Notes: generated from the sequence alone by a model not told the origin. Counted from the first letter of the stretch, positions 1-7,337 are shown. The stretch is 21,846 nucleotides of DNA from Clostridia bacterium (GCA_017445115.1 JAFSUU010000112.1:1-21846), one strand, 5' to 3'. Program-made: numbers and translations.

Positions 1-319
1 CGGCAGCGATATTTGCCCTTTGGGCAAGCGATATACACCTTCGGTGTTCGATATGTGCCTTCGGCACGCGATATGTTCGCTTCGCGAACGAGGGCAAATA
101 TCATATCGCATTCGCTTATGGACGATATATTTCGTCCATAAGCGAATATATCGAGGCGGCAAAGCCGCTATATCGAGTTTTGCATATATGCAAAACATAT
201 CGTCCTTGGAATTTGCATACAAATTCCCTGCTTGTGCCGATCAGCGGCAAAAACCGACTGAAATAAGGATGCTGTTCCTTACTCAGTCGGTTTTTTAACT
301 GTCCTTAAGCGTACACCGC
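1..319. repeat. Modular hairpin repeat element, copy 1 (cut by window start)
   Basis: An array of short perfect palindromes joined by a recurring CGATAT/GCGATAT spacer. Stems lie at 14-26, 34-46, 55-67, 75-89, 110-147, 156-168, 177-196 and 209-228. Several close on a TTCG loop (cUUCGg type), which makes very stable RNA hairpins. The array ends in a terminator-like hairpin at 249-296 and a conserved tail, AACTGTCCTTAAGCGTACACCGC, ending at 319. The reverse complement of nearly all of this reappears at 2640-2938, so this is a dispersed repeat in inverted orientation. The outer end lies beyond base 1. No protein is likely: the open frames across it are by-products of the palindromes. I do not know a named family for it. 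Confidence 0.85.
249..296. terminator. Bidirectional intrinsic terminator in repeat copy 1
   Basis: The outer stem is CCGACTGA (254-261) with TCAGTCGG (283-290). An inner AAGGA/TTCCTT stem sits within it. A-run on the left and T-run on the right allow termination in both directions. It insulates the downstream lipoprotein gene from readthrough. Confidence 0.8.
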
Positions 320-369
320 CGAACAAGGCGCGCCGCTTTTTCGAAGCATCGCATTCTATTCAAAAAGGG

Positions 370-398
370 TTGACGAAAACCAATAAATGTAGTAAACT
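370..398 (+). promoter_or_regulatory. Sigma-A-type promoter for the lipoprotein/LicC-like pair
   Basis: TTGACG at 370-375, a 17-base spacer, and TAAACT at 393-398. It lies about 38 bases before the chosen start codon and just after the repeat's terminator, so the two-gene unit has its own promoter. Confidence 0.6.
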
Positions 399-435
399 TA
401 CTGTACTGCGGCTTATATTAATTTAGGTGATTGTT

Positions 436-1701
436 ATGAAAAACTGCATTTTTAAATCTGTTATCGCGGCGTTATTGGCCTTTGCGATCCTTTTGACTGC
501 GGCTTCATGCTCTTCAGGCACCGATTCGCCGGAAATAACAGACGACGAAACGGATACGAAGATCCCACCGGAAGAACAGACAACGATCAGATTTGATCCG
601 GTCATCGATCCCTCAACGGAGACAGAAACCGAGACGGAGACCGAAGAGCCGTATATTGAGACCGAATTTACAGGAGACGCCTCTGACTCATATCTCACAA
701 TAGACGGGATAGATCAGATATCAAACAAGAACATCATTATCTTCATCATCGACAGATTCGACGTCAATTATTTTGAGCAAGTCGACCTTTTGTACCCGGG
801 ATTCTTCGATGACCTCGACGGTTTCACGTATTTTTCGGACAACGTATCGCTTTATTCAAGGACTTATCCTGCGGTAACAACGATGATAACGGGGATCGAT
901 ACCGATTTTTCGTCGTCCGCCGAGAGTTATTTCTTTGACGCTTACAGGAATTCTCCGTTTTTGAAAGATCTGAAGAGAAACGGGTATAAAATTAAAATAT
1001 ACACGCAGAATTTCTACTGCTACAGAGACGGAACGCCTTTCGGAGGAGTCGCTGACAACCTTTCTTACTACACGGGCGACAGCAATATGTACGACCTTGA
1101 CGATCCCGCAGTATGCTCTTTGATACTGAACAACGGTCTTTCACTCGACGGGAACGAAAAGTCATATATCCTCATCCACCTCAGCGGCTGCCACTCGCCC
1201 TACAATATGGACGAAAACGCAAACCGTGCAAGCGATCCTTCGATGAGCCAGCATCTTCGCGGCTGTATGAAAATGATCTACAGCTATATCGACGAAATGA
1301 AAAGGCTCGGGGTATACGACGATTCCACAATAGTAATAACGGGCGACCATCCCGCGGCGTTATCAGACTATGACGTTCCGTGGCAGCCGAGGCTGACAGC
1401 GCTTTTCGTAAAGCCTTCCGGCTCCACCGGAAAACTGAAGTTTTCATCGGCGGAAGTAAGTCAGGAAAACCTTATACCGACGCTCGTTAAATCCGCAGAA
1501 ATCAAAACGTCAAACGAATACGGTCCTTCATATTTTGAAATCCAGGAAGGTCAGCACACAGTAAGGCATCATAAATTTCAGCTTTGTATCGACGGAAACT
1601 CTGTAGTACAGATAGTTGACCTCGAAGTCAACGGCGACGGCACCGACTTTTCAAACTGGAGCGTCAAATCGTACGCCGATATAGGCGCGCTCTACAAATA
1701 A
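436..1701 (+). CDS. Sulfatase/alkaline-phosphatase-fold lipoprotein
   Basis: A 421-residue lipoprotein. A signal peptide ends in lipobox TAAS-C with Cys25, so it should be anchored on the outer face of the membrane. A Thr-Glu repeat linker (about 60-70) then leads to an alkaline-phosphatase superfamily domain. Visible active-site elements are Asp106 after a beta strand (IIIFIID), a candidate Thr nucleophile in SRTYPAVTTMITG (about 141-153), His253 (GCHSPY) and a GDHP metal motif at 303-306. These match phosphodiesterases and phospho-alcohol transferases of the sulfatase/NPP/LtaS type; the substrate cannot be read from sequence. The ATG at 436 is preferred over the GTG at 427 because AGGTGA (425-430) is correctly spaced for it. 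The next gene follows after 24 bases. A metal-dependent hydrolase or phosphotransferase is near certain; the exact reaction is unknown. Confidence 0.85.
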   Translation: MKNCIFKSVIAALLAFAILLTAASCSSGTDSPEITDDETDTKIPPEEQTTIRFDPVIDPSTETETETETEEPYIETEFTGDASDSYLTIDGIDQISNKNIIIFIIDRFDVNYFEQVDLLYPGFFDDLDGFTYFSDNVSLYSRTYPAVTTMITGIDTDFSSSAESYFFDAYRNSPFLKDLKRNGYKIKIYTQNFYCYRDGTPFGGVADNLSYYTGDSNMYDLDDPAVCSLILNNGLSLDGNEKSYILIHLSGCHSPYNMDENANRASDPSMSQHLRGCMKMIYSYIDEMKRLGVYDDSTIVITGDHPAALSDYDVPWQPRLTALFVKPSGSTGKLKFSSAEVSQENLIPTLVKSAEIKTSNEYGPSYFEIQEGQHTVRHHKFQLCIDGNSVVQIVDLEVNGDGTDFSNWSVKSYADIGALYK

Positions 1702-1725
1702 CCGATAAGAAAGCAGGGCAAAACA

Positions 1726-2616
1726 GTGAGCTCATTGTCCAGGATACAATTCAACTGTCTCGTTGAAGCGACAAAAGGCGATCTTCCCTCCCAGCGGGCA
1801 CTCGCCGAAATTCTCGGCTGCTCTCTCGGAACGGTAAACAAGCTGTCGGGAGATCTTCAGAACGCCGGATATATCCAAGACCGCAAAATCACGGAAAGCG
1901 GACTCATTGCGCTTGAGCCTTACCGCGTAAAAAGAGCGGTATTTCTCGCTGCGGGATTCGGTTCCCGTCTCGTACCTATCACGCTGAACACGCCGAAGCC
2001 GCTCGTGAGAGTAAACGGCAAACGTATCATAGACAGTCTTCTCGACGCCGTGATCGCTGCAGGTATTGACGAGATCTATATCGTTCGCGGTTATCTTGCC
2101 GATCAGTTTGATCAACTGCTCTACAAATACCCGATGATAAAGTTCCTTGAGAACCCCGTTTACAATGAATCAAACAATATATCATCCGCTCTTTGCGCGA
2201 GGTATCTGCTTCAGAACGCTTACGTATTTGAAGCAGACCTGTTGCTATATGATCCGTCCCTCATTACAAAGTACCAGTACAAAACGAACATACTCGCTTT
2301 CTATACCGAAAGATCGGAAGACTGGTGCTTCACGGTAAAGAACAAAGTCATCACCGAGCAGAAGATAGGCGGTGAAAACTGCTATCAAATGGTCGGGATT
2401 TGGTATATCGATAAAGAAGACGGGCTTAAAATGTCGACGCACATTAAAGAAGCTTATGAACGCCCCGGCGGAAAGGAACGCTTCTGGGACAGAGTTGCGT
2501 TCGAATATTTCAAAGGCGAATATGCGATCGAAGTCAGGGAATGCCAGAAAGGCGACGTCGTCGAGATAGATACGTTTAATGAGCTCAAAGCGATTGACAA
2601 AACGTATAACGTTTAA
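1726..2616 (+). CDS. Winged-helix / LicC-like NTP transferase fusion
   Basis: A 296-residue protein. Residues 1-65 form a winged helix-turn-helix (ALAEILGCSLGTVNKL as the HTH core). Residues 69-296 form a nucleotidyltransferase: AAGFGSR at 75-81, the KP pair at 91-92, the NPVYNESNNISSAL region, EADLLL around Asp171 as metal ligand, and EIDTFNEL near the end. This layout is that of LicC-type CTP:phosphocholine cytidylyltransferases, which make CDP-choline for decorating surface polymers. A related sugar-1-phosphate nucleotidyltransferase is the alternative. The start is GTG behind a weak AGGG. It is probably co-transcribed with the lipoprotein 24 bases upstream. No choline kinase (LicA), choline importer (LicB) or LicD transferase is visible in the window. 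Confidence 0.85.
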   Translation: MSSLSRIQFNCLVEATKGDLPSQRALAEILGCSLGTVNKLSGDLQNAGYIQDRKITESGLIALEPYRVKRAVFLAAGFGSRLVPITLNTPKPLVRVNGKRIIDSLLDAVIAAGIDEIYIVRGYLADQFDQLLYKYPMIKFLENPVYNESNNISSALCARYLLQNAYVFEADLLLYDPSLITKYQYKTNILAFYTERSEDWCFTVKNKVITEQKIGGENCYQMVGIWYIDKEDGLKMSTHIKEAYERPGGKERFWDRVAFEYFKGEYAIEVRECQKGDVVEIDTFNELKAIDKTYNV

Positions 2617-2639
2617 CAATATAAAACCGGACCGCGTAT

Positions 2640-2981
2640 GCGGTGTACGCTTAAGGACAGTTAAAAAACCGACTGAGTAAGGAACAGCATCCTTGTTTCA
2701 GTCGGTTTTTTGTCGCATATCGGCGCAAGCAGGTAATTTGTATGCAAATTCCAAAGGCGATATGTTTTGCAAATATGCAAAACGCGATATAACTGCTTCG
2801 CAGTTGCGATATATCTCGCTTTGCTCGATGCGATATGATATTTGCCCTCGTTCGCAAAGCAAACATATCGCGTGCCGAAGGCACATATCGAACACCGAAG
2901 GTGTATATCGCTTGCCCAAAGGGCAAATATCGCTGCCGACTGTTCTAAAAGACAGTCGGCATACCGCGATCCGGTTTTTTA
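2640..2981. repeat. Modular hairpin repeat element, copy 2 (inverted)
   Basis: The reverse complement of copy 1. It begins with the same GCGGTGTACGCTTAAGGACA block and terminator hairpin, then a similar series of mini-hairpins on a CGATAT spacer. In the centre, copy 1's long 38-base and GCGGC hairpins are replaced by AACTGCTTCGCAGTT and an imperfect hairpin. The 3' backbone (about 2833-2938) is nearly identical to copy 1. A further hairpin, TGCCGACTGT/ACAGTCGGCA (2934-2943 with 2952-2961), and a small ACCG/CGGT stem before six Ts (2962-2981) close it. It fills the whole gap between the LicC-like gene and trpB, and no gene lies inside. Confidence 0.85.
2663..2711. terminator. Bidirectional intrinsic terminator in repeat copy 2
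   Basis: CCGACTGA (2669-2676) pairs with TCAGTCGG (2698-2705), with an inner AAGGA/TCCTT stem and flanking A6 and T6 runs. It terminates the LicC-like gene and can also act on transcription from the trpB side. Confidence 0.8.
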
Positions 2982-2998
2982 TTATTTCAGTTTCAGGA

Positions 2999-4372
2999 TC
3001 AGTCGACCTTCGGAAGCTTTGAAAGGCTGACGGCAAGCTCGTCGTCCGTCGGTATATAGTCGCTCATTTTTCCGTCGTGGAATTTTTCATAAGCGACCAT
3101 ATCAAAATATCCTGTTCCGGTGAGTCCGAAGACGATAGTCTTTTCTTCTCCGGTCTCCGTGCACTTCTTCGCCTCGTCGATCGCGACTTTGATAGCGTGA
3201 CTGCTTTCCGGCGCGGGAAGGATCCCTTCGCAGCGCGCAAAGTACTCTGCAGCTTCAAAGACGGAAGTTTGAGGAACGGAGACCGCTTCCATCAAGCCGT
3301 CGTCATACAGCTGAGACAAAGTTGAACTCATGCCGTGGTAACGGAGACCGCCTGCGTGGTTGGGAGCTGGAATAAATCCGGAGCCGAGCGTGTACATCTT
3401 CGCGAGAGGACATACCATACCCGTGTCACAGAAGTCGTACGCATATTTACCGCGTGTAAATGAAGGACATGACGAAGGCTCGACTGCGATAATGCGGTAA
3501 TCCGCTTCGCCTCTGAGCTTCTGTCCCATAAACGGCGCAATAAGTCCTCCGAGGTTGGAACCGCCGCCGGCGCATCCGATGATGATATCAGGCTTGATAT
3601 CGTATTTGTCACAAGCGGCTTTGGTCTCAAGACCGATTATAGACTGATGAAGCAATACCTGATTGAGAACGCTTCCGAGAACGTAGCGGTAACCCGGTGT
3701 CGACGTTGCGACTTCGACAGCTTCCGAGATAGCGCATCCGAGACTTCCGGTGGTGCCGGGGTGATCCTCAAGGATCTTTCTGCCTATCGCCGTCTCCATA
3801 GAGGGAGAAGGAGTAACGGAAGCGCCGTAAGTTCTCATTACCTCGCGTCTGAACGGTTTCTGTTCATAAGAAACCTTGACCATGTATACTTTACACTCAA
3901 GTCCGAAGTATGCGCAAGCCATGGAAAGCGCTGTGCCCCACTGCCCGGCGCCGGTCTCTGTCGTGACGCCTTTGAGTCCCTGCTTCTTGGCGTAATATGC
4001 CTGAGCGATAGCGGAGTTCAGTTTGTGGCTTCCGCTCGTGTTGTTGCCTTCGAATTTGTAATATATCTTCGCGGGGGTCTTCAGCTTTTCTTCAAGGCAG
4101 TAAGCTCTTACCAGCGGAGACGGACGGTACATCTTATAGAAGCTTTTAATCTCATCGGGGATCTCGAAGAACGGAGTCGTATCGTCGAGCTCCTGTTTGA
4201 TCAGCTCGTCGCAGAATACGGGAGCGAGCTCTTCAGCCTTCATCGGCTGATGTGTTCCGGGATTGAGAAGCGAAGCCGGCTTGTTTTTCATATCGGCGCG
4301 CAGGTTGTACCATGCCTTCGGCATCTCGTCTTCGTTAAGATAAATTTTGTAGGGGATTTCTTTGTTCGACAT
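2999..4372 (-). CDS. trpB: Tryptophan synthase beta chain, TrpB2-like
   Basis: A 457-residue PLP enzyme of the TrpB-like (TrpB2) group, which condenses indole with serine to tryptophan. The PLP-lysine motif GSHKLNS places the Schiff-base lysine near residue 117. GAGQWGTALS is at 141-150, and the phosphate-binding GCAGGGSN at about 266-273. The long N-terminal segment before the lysine and the VSYEQKPFRR block are typical of TrpB2 rather than classical TrpB. The start ATG at 4372 follows AAAGGAGG with 8 bases between. The open frame runs 50 codons further upstream, but that part is the T-box leader and is not translated. No trpA is adjacent, so it may salvage free indole or pair with a distant TrpA. 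Transcription is controlled by a tryptophan T-box. Confidence 0.95.
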   Translation of the reverse strand: MSNKEIPYKIYLNEDEMPKAWYNLRADMKNKPASLLNPGTHQPMKAEELAPVFCDELIKQELDDTTPFFEIPDEIKSFYKMYRPSPLVRAYCLEEKLKTPAKIYYKFEGNNTSGSHKLNSAIAQAYYAKKQGLKGVTTETGAGQWGTALSMACAYFGLECKVYMVKVSYEQKPFRREVMRTYGASVTPSPSMETAIGRKILEDHPGTTGSLGCAISEAVEVATSTPGYRYVLGSVLNQVLLHQSIIGLETKAACDKYDIKPDIIIGCAGGGSNLGGLIAPFMGQKLRGEADYRIIAVEPSSCPSFTRGKYAYDFCDTGMVCPLAKMYTLGSGFIPAPNHAGGLRYHGMSSTLSQLYDDGLMEAVSVPQTSVFEAAEYFARCEGILPAPESSHAIKVAIDEAKKCTETGEEKTIVFGLTGTGYFDMVAYEKFHDGKMSDYIPTDDELAVSLSKLPKVD

Positions 4373-4404
4373 GTTAATGTCCTCCTTTTCTTTTCGGGAC
4401 GGAA

Positions 4405-4672
4405 AATAAAAAACCCGCCCCATGACAAAATAAATTTGCCGGGACAGGATCTCTTCCTGCGGTGCCACCCTGCTTGACGCTTTTCGCGCCCACTCACGCG
4501 TACAAATATACGCTGACCTCATAACGGAGAGTCATTCCGTCTCACATACTCGGGAAGATCCCTTTCCGCTCGCCCTCGGAAGTCCATTCGACTGCGCTTC
4601 GTCTGCCGCATTTCACCGCCGCGGCTCTCTGGAAGACGAGTTACGAAGTTTACTTACACTTCCTCATCGGTT
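4405..4672 (-). promoter_or_regulatory. Tryptophan T-box riboswitch
   Basis: The leader of trpB. Reading the minus strand, the stem I AG-bulge region (GATGAGGAAG) and CAGAGAGCCGC are followed by the specifier loop GAATGGACTTCCGAG. The specifier codon is UGG (bases 4584-4586), i.e. Trp, followed by the usual purine. The antiterminator T-box sequence AGGGTGGCACCGC lies within 4456-4475. A GC-rich stem followed by T6 (about 4408-4421) gives the competing terminator. Uncharged tRNA-Trp binding would allow transcription of trpB. The specifier matches the enzyme, which supports both calls. Confidence 0.93.
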
Positions 4673-4678
4673 TACTGT

Positions 4679-4707
4679 ATTCTATCACTGCGATATAGAT
4701 TTGTCAA
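4679..4707 (-). promoter_or_regulatory. Promoter of the T-box/trpB unit
   Basis: On the minus strand, TTGACA (4702-4707), a 17-base spacer and TAGAAT (4679-4684). The implied start falls just before the T-box stem I. Confidence 0.75.
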
Positions 4708-4767
4708 GTAGTTTTTTTAATTTTTTTCACAGTAATCATTATTTTTTCGAATAATTGCAAAAGGTCC

Positions 4768-4796
4768 TTGAAGTTCAAAATATTATATGATACAAT
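4768..4796 (+). promoter_or_regulatory. Promoter of the ThuA-like gene
   Basis: TTGAAG (4768-4773), a 17-base spacer and TACAAT (4791-4796). It diverges from the trpB promoter; the AT-rich gap between them shows no other clear feature. Confidence 0.6.
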
Positions 4797-4858
4797 ATAA
4801 ATACTAAAAATAATACTCTTTCAATATATATAGTATGCACGTTAAAAAGGAGCATTGA

Positions 4859-5614
4859 ATGAAAAAGATCAACGTAACGATATGGAATGAATATCGCCAC
4901 GAAAAAACTGATGAAAAAGTAAGGTCGCTGTACCCCGAAGGAATACATAATTTTCTGAAAAGCGTTCTTGATTGCGACGAGCTGTCGATAACAGCGGTTG
5001 CGCTTGACGATCCGGATCAAGGACTGCCGGATGAAGTTCTTAACAACACGGACGTACTTATCTGGTGGGCGCACATGTGCCACCATGAAGTAAGCGACGA
5101 ACTTGCAGAGCGTGTAAAAGAACGCGTTTTTGCAGGCATGGGACTTATCCTTCTCCACTCTGCTCATTATTCAAAGGTGATACAGAAGGTCGTCGGTATG
5201 ACAGGGCACCTGACATGGGGCGACGAAGTGAAGGAGGTCGTTTGGAACATCAATCCGACTCACCCGATCGCTGCCGGTATACCGACTCACTTTATTCTTC
5301 CCAAGGAAGAGATATACGGAGAACCGTTCCAGATACCGGAGCCCGACGAGCTCGTATTCATCGGATGGTATGAAACAGGTCACGTTTTCAGGAGCGGATG
5401 CACCTGGCGGCGCGGTTACGGTAAAGTGTTCTATTTCCAGCCCGGTCACGAGAGCGTACCTACGTATCACGATCCCGTTGTTCAGAGAATAATCAAAAAC
5501 GCAATTATGTGGGCAGCTCCTTCTCACACGGAAGGATATAAACTTCAAAACAGTTCCCCTTACATCGGCGGATCATTCGTCCCGGACAAAGACGTTGAAG
5601 ATTTCAAGCTGTGA
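4859..5614 (+). CDS. ThuA-like domain protein (trehalose utilization family)
   Basis: A 251-residue cytoplasmic protein with no signal peptide, filling the ThuA-like domain from end to end. Recognisable points are the N-terminal strand INVTIWNEYRHE, the LIWWAHMCHHEV block, the nucleophile-elbow-like GLILLHSAH and the C-terminal YFQPGHE segment. The fold is related to class I glutamine amidotransferases, but the usual catalytic Cys is absent. ThuA proteins occur in sugar-derivative catabolism, often with Gfo/Idh/MocA dehydrogenases; one lies far away in this window (19494). The biochemical role of most members is unsettled. The start follows AAGGAG with good spacing. A small membrane-protein gene follows after 30 bases. 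Confidence 0.85.
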   Translation: MKKINVTIWNEYRHEKTDEKVRSLYPEGIHNFLKSVLDCDELSITAVALDDPDQGLPDEVLNNTDVLIWWAHMCHHEVSDELAERVKERVFAGMGLILLHSAHYSKVIQKVVGMTGHLTWGDEVKEVVWNINPTHPIAAGIPTHFILPKEEIYGEPFQIPEPDELVFIGWYETGHVFRSGCTWRRGYGKVFYFQPGHESVPTYHDPVVQRIIKNAIMWAAPSHTEGYKLQNSSPYIGGSFVPDKDVEDFKL

Positions 5615-5644
5615 TCATTATAATTTTATTCTGGAGGGTATATT

Positions 5645-5884
5645 ATGCTTATTAAAATCATCGTAGCGATCCTTCTCGGCGCACTCGCAGGTTATATTGC
5701 GGGAATCATTATGAAATCCAAAAACAAGTTCTGGGTGAACGTTGTACTCGGTATTGTCGGCGGCGCCGTCGGCGGCACGCTCGGCAGCCTTATCGGGATC
5801 GGCGGAGGCTGGGTAATGAGCCTTATTCTCTCGGTTGTCGGCGCATGCCTTATCATCTGGCTCTTCCGCATGATCAAAAAATGA
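5645..5884 (+). CDS. GlsB/YeaQ/YmgE-family small membrane protein
   Basis: A 79-residue, glycine-rich, almost wholly hydrophobic protein with about three membrane segments (roughly 2-22, 30-52 and 56-74). It carries the GxxGGxxGGxxGSLIGIGGG pattern typical of the family named transglycosylase-associated proteins. The family is linked to stress or envelope functions, but no enzymatic activity is established. The RBS GGAGG lies 7 bases before ATG. It is probably co-transcribed with the ThuA-like gene and ends at a strong terminator. Confidence 0.88.
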   Translation: MLIKIIVAILLGALAGYIAGIIMKSKNKFWVNVVLGIVGGAVGGTLGSLIGIGGGWVMSLILSVVGACLIIWLFRMIKK

Positions 5885-5899
5885 TCTCATAAAAACACA

Positions 5900-5931
5900 A
5901 AAGGCTCTCCGTCACCGGAGAGCCTTTTTTG
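5900..5931. terminator. Bidirectional intrinsic terminator
   Basis: AAGGCTCTCCG/CGGAGAGCCTT hairpin with A-rich and T-rich flanks. It lies between the converging GlsB-type gene and the phosphatase gene and can serve both. Confidence 0.9.
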
Positions 5932-5940
5932 CGAAAGAAA

Positions 5941-7302
5941 TCATTTTTCGAGGAGAATATCTCTGATACTCTGTATCTGTTCTTTTGTTACCCCTACGGT
6001 ATCTACAAGGAAGTTTTCGATTCTTTCGTTGATCGTATTTCCCTTGACGCTTTCAAGTCCGCTGTAAATGATATCGAGCTTTGAACCGTCTTCATATCCC
6101 TTGTGTGTAAAAGCGGTGAGTTTATACTCCAGATCCATATCTTCCTCAGCGACTCCGAGTATTCCCTGAAGCAGGAATACTATCGTGCCCGTGCGGTCGG
6201 CTCCGTGAGTACAGTGCATATACATCGGATAGTTCGACGCTTCCGCAAGGTCTGCAAAAACAGTTCTGATGGTAGAATAAGAATTCTTATTAAAAATGCT
6301 GCCGTAAGAAGGAGCTCCGTAAAACTTATGCTTCACGTTTGAGCCGAGACGGCTGACGTAATTATCCGAAAAAGTGTCTGCTCCTCTGAGATCCATATCG
6401 TACACAAACCCGAATTCATCCGCCGCACTTTTGTCCGTCAGATAATAATCGCTGACCACGAGTCCGTCTATATCGGAGCCGCGGATCAACATACCCTGTT
6501 TCACTTTTTTCCCGAACGAAGTATCGTATCCGCCGATATCGCGTGTATTCACGACGCCGGGCAAGCAGACGAATCTGTTTGAAACCGCCGTAGTAAACGC
6601 GCCTTCTTTTACTATCGGTTCGTTTGTGTCAGAGTTCTTTTCGTAGATAGTTACAGTATATTGATAAGTCTTTCCCGTTTGAAGATTATCTATCGTCAGT
6701 CTTGTCCCGAGAGGATACAGATCATAAGACTTCCCGTCAAGTTCAAGCGTTGCGCTTTTTACGTTGGCAAAATAGTAGTCGAAATCAAACGCTTTATATG
6801 CGTCCTGACCTGAACTTACCGCTTGAAGAAACGTTGATTCTCCTTTATAGTAATTTGCAAGTGAATCAGAGCAAAGATAAACTTCGTTTTCAAACGAAGG
6901 CAGGCTGACAACCGTCTGTTCAACAAGATCTGTGTTTGTATTCTGCTGCTTGTTATCTATGTATTTGATCAGGAAGAACATTCCGACGCATAACGCTGCG
7001 ACCGCAACGACAGATACAATTTTAATAACGTCAGCCTTCTTGAACTTCGGCAGTTGAAAGCGTCTCTTTTTTCTTCTTTTAGGTTTACGGTAAAAGTCCT
7101 TGACCATTTTACCTTCGGAGTCAAACTTATAGGTGCCGTGTTTCAGTATACCGTTCGACATAGCTCTGTGAACGATCTTCTGACCTTTCGCGAGCTTTCC
7201 GTCTGTCCCGGCATAGTAAATCTCGCCGTCTATCTTTATGACGCCTGCGTGCTTAGGACGGTCGTTTTCATAATAAACACCGTCGATAATACCGTTTCTC
7301 AT
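5941..7302 (-). CDS. Membrane-anchored tyrosine-phosphatase-like protein
   Basis: 453 residues. Residues 1-70 hold glucan/choline-binding-like repeats (IDGEIYYAGTDGKLAKG and a second HGTYKFDSEGKMVKD unit). A basic stretch follows (KPKRRKKRR, about 73-81), then one membrane segment (about 90-113), a beta-sandwich-like region (about 130-240) and a phosphatase domain (about 243-453). The signature HCTHGADRTG gives the CX5R loop with Cys364 and Arg370, and NTRDIGGY is typical of the Y_phosphatase3 / lipid-and-protein phosphatase family. By the positive-inside rule the phosphatase is probably outside and the repeats inside, an unusual arrangement. Start ATG follows AGGAG with 4 bases between. It lies 35 bases downstream of the preceding minus-strand gene and is probably in one operon with it. 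Confidence 0.88.
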   Translation of the reverse strand: MRNGIIDGVYYENDRPKHAGVIKIDGEIYYAGTDGKLAKGQKIVHRAMSNGILKHGTYKFDSEGKMVKDFYRKPKRRKKRRFQLPKFKKADVIKIVSVVAVAALCVGMFFLIKYIDNKQQNTNTDLVEQTVVSLPSFENEVYLCSDSLANYYKGESTFLQAVSSGQDAYKAFDFDYYFANVKSATLELDGKSYDLYPLGTRLTIDNLQTGKTYQYTVTIYEKNSDTNEPIVKEGAFTTAVSNRFVCLPGVVNTRDIGGYDTSFGKKVKQGMLIRGSDIDGLVVSDYYLTDKSAADEFGFVYDMDLRGADTFSDNYVSRLGSNVKHKFYGAPSYGSIFNKNSYSTIRTVFADLAEASNYPMYMHCTHGADRTGTIVFLLQGILGVAEEDMDLEYKLTAFTHKGYEDGSKLDIIYSGLESVKGNTINERIENFLVDTVGVTKEQIQSIRDILLEK

Positions 7303-7337
7303 CGTACTCCTGGTACCTGTTATAAATAATTAAACTG

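Noticed and set aside
20..298. Open frame across repeat copy 1, with similar frames in copy 2 (2651-2926, 2693-3022, 2698-3036)
   Set aside because: They follow the palindromic element on either strand, lack ribosome binding sites and resemble each other only because the repeat does. Similar frames may be annotated as hypothetical proteins elsewhere.
427..435. GTG start three codons before the lipoprotein ATG
   Set aside because: The AGGTGA motif overlaps this GTG, so it can only serve the ATG at 436, which also gives a standard signal peptide.
1..2981. CRISPR array or insertion sequence explanation for the repeats
   Set aside because: The units are unequal palindromes without constant direct repeats and unique spacers. 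No transposase and no target-site duplication are visible.
3647..4477. A 276-codon plus-strand frame opposite trpB
   Set aside because: Antisense shadow of a strongly conserved gene and of the T-box; no ribosome binding site or domain.
4373..4522. A 50-codon N-terminal extension of trpB
   Set aside because: This stretch is the T-box antiterminator and terminator. The internal ATG at 4372 has a strong ribosome binding site and gives the family-like N-terminus.
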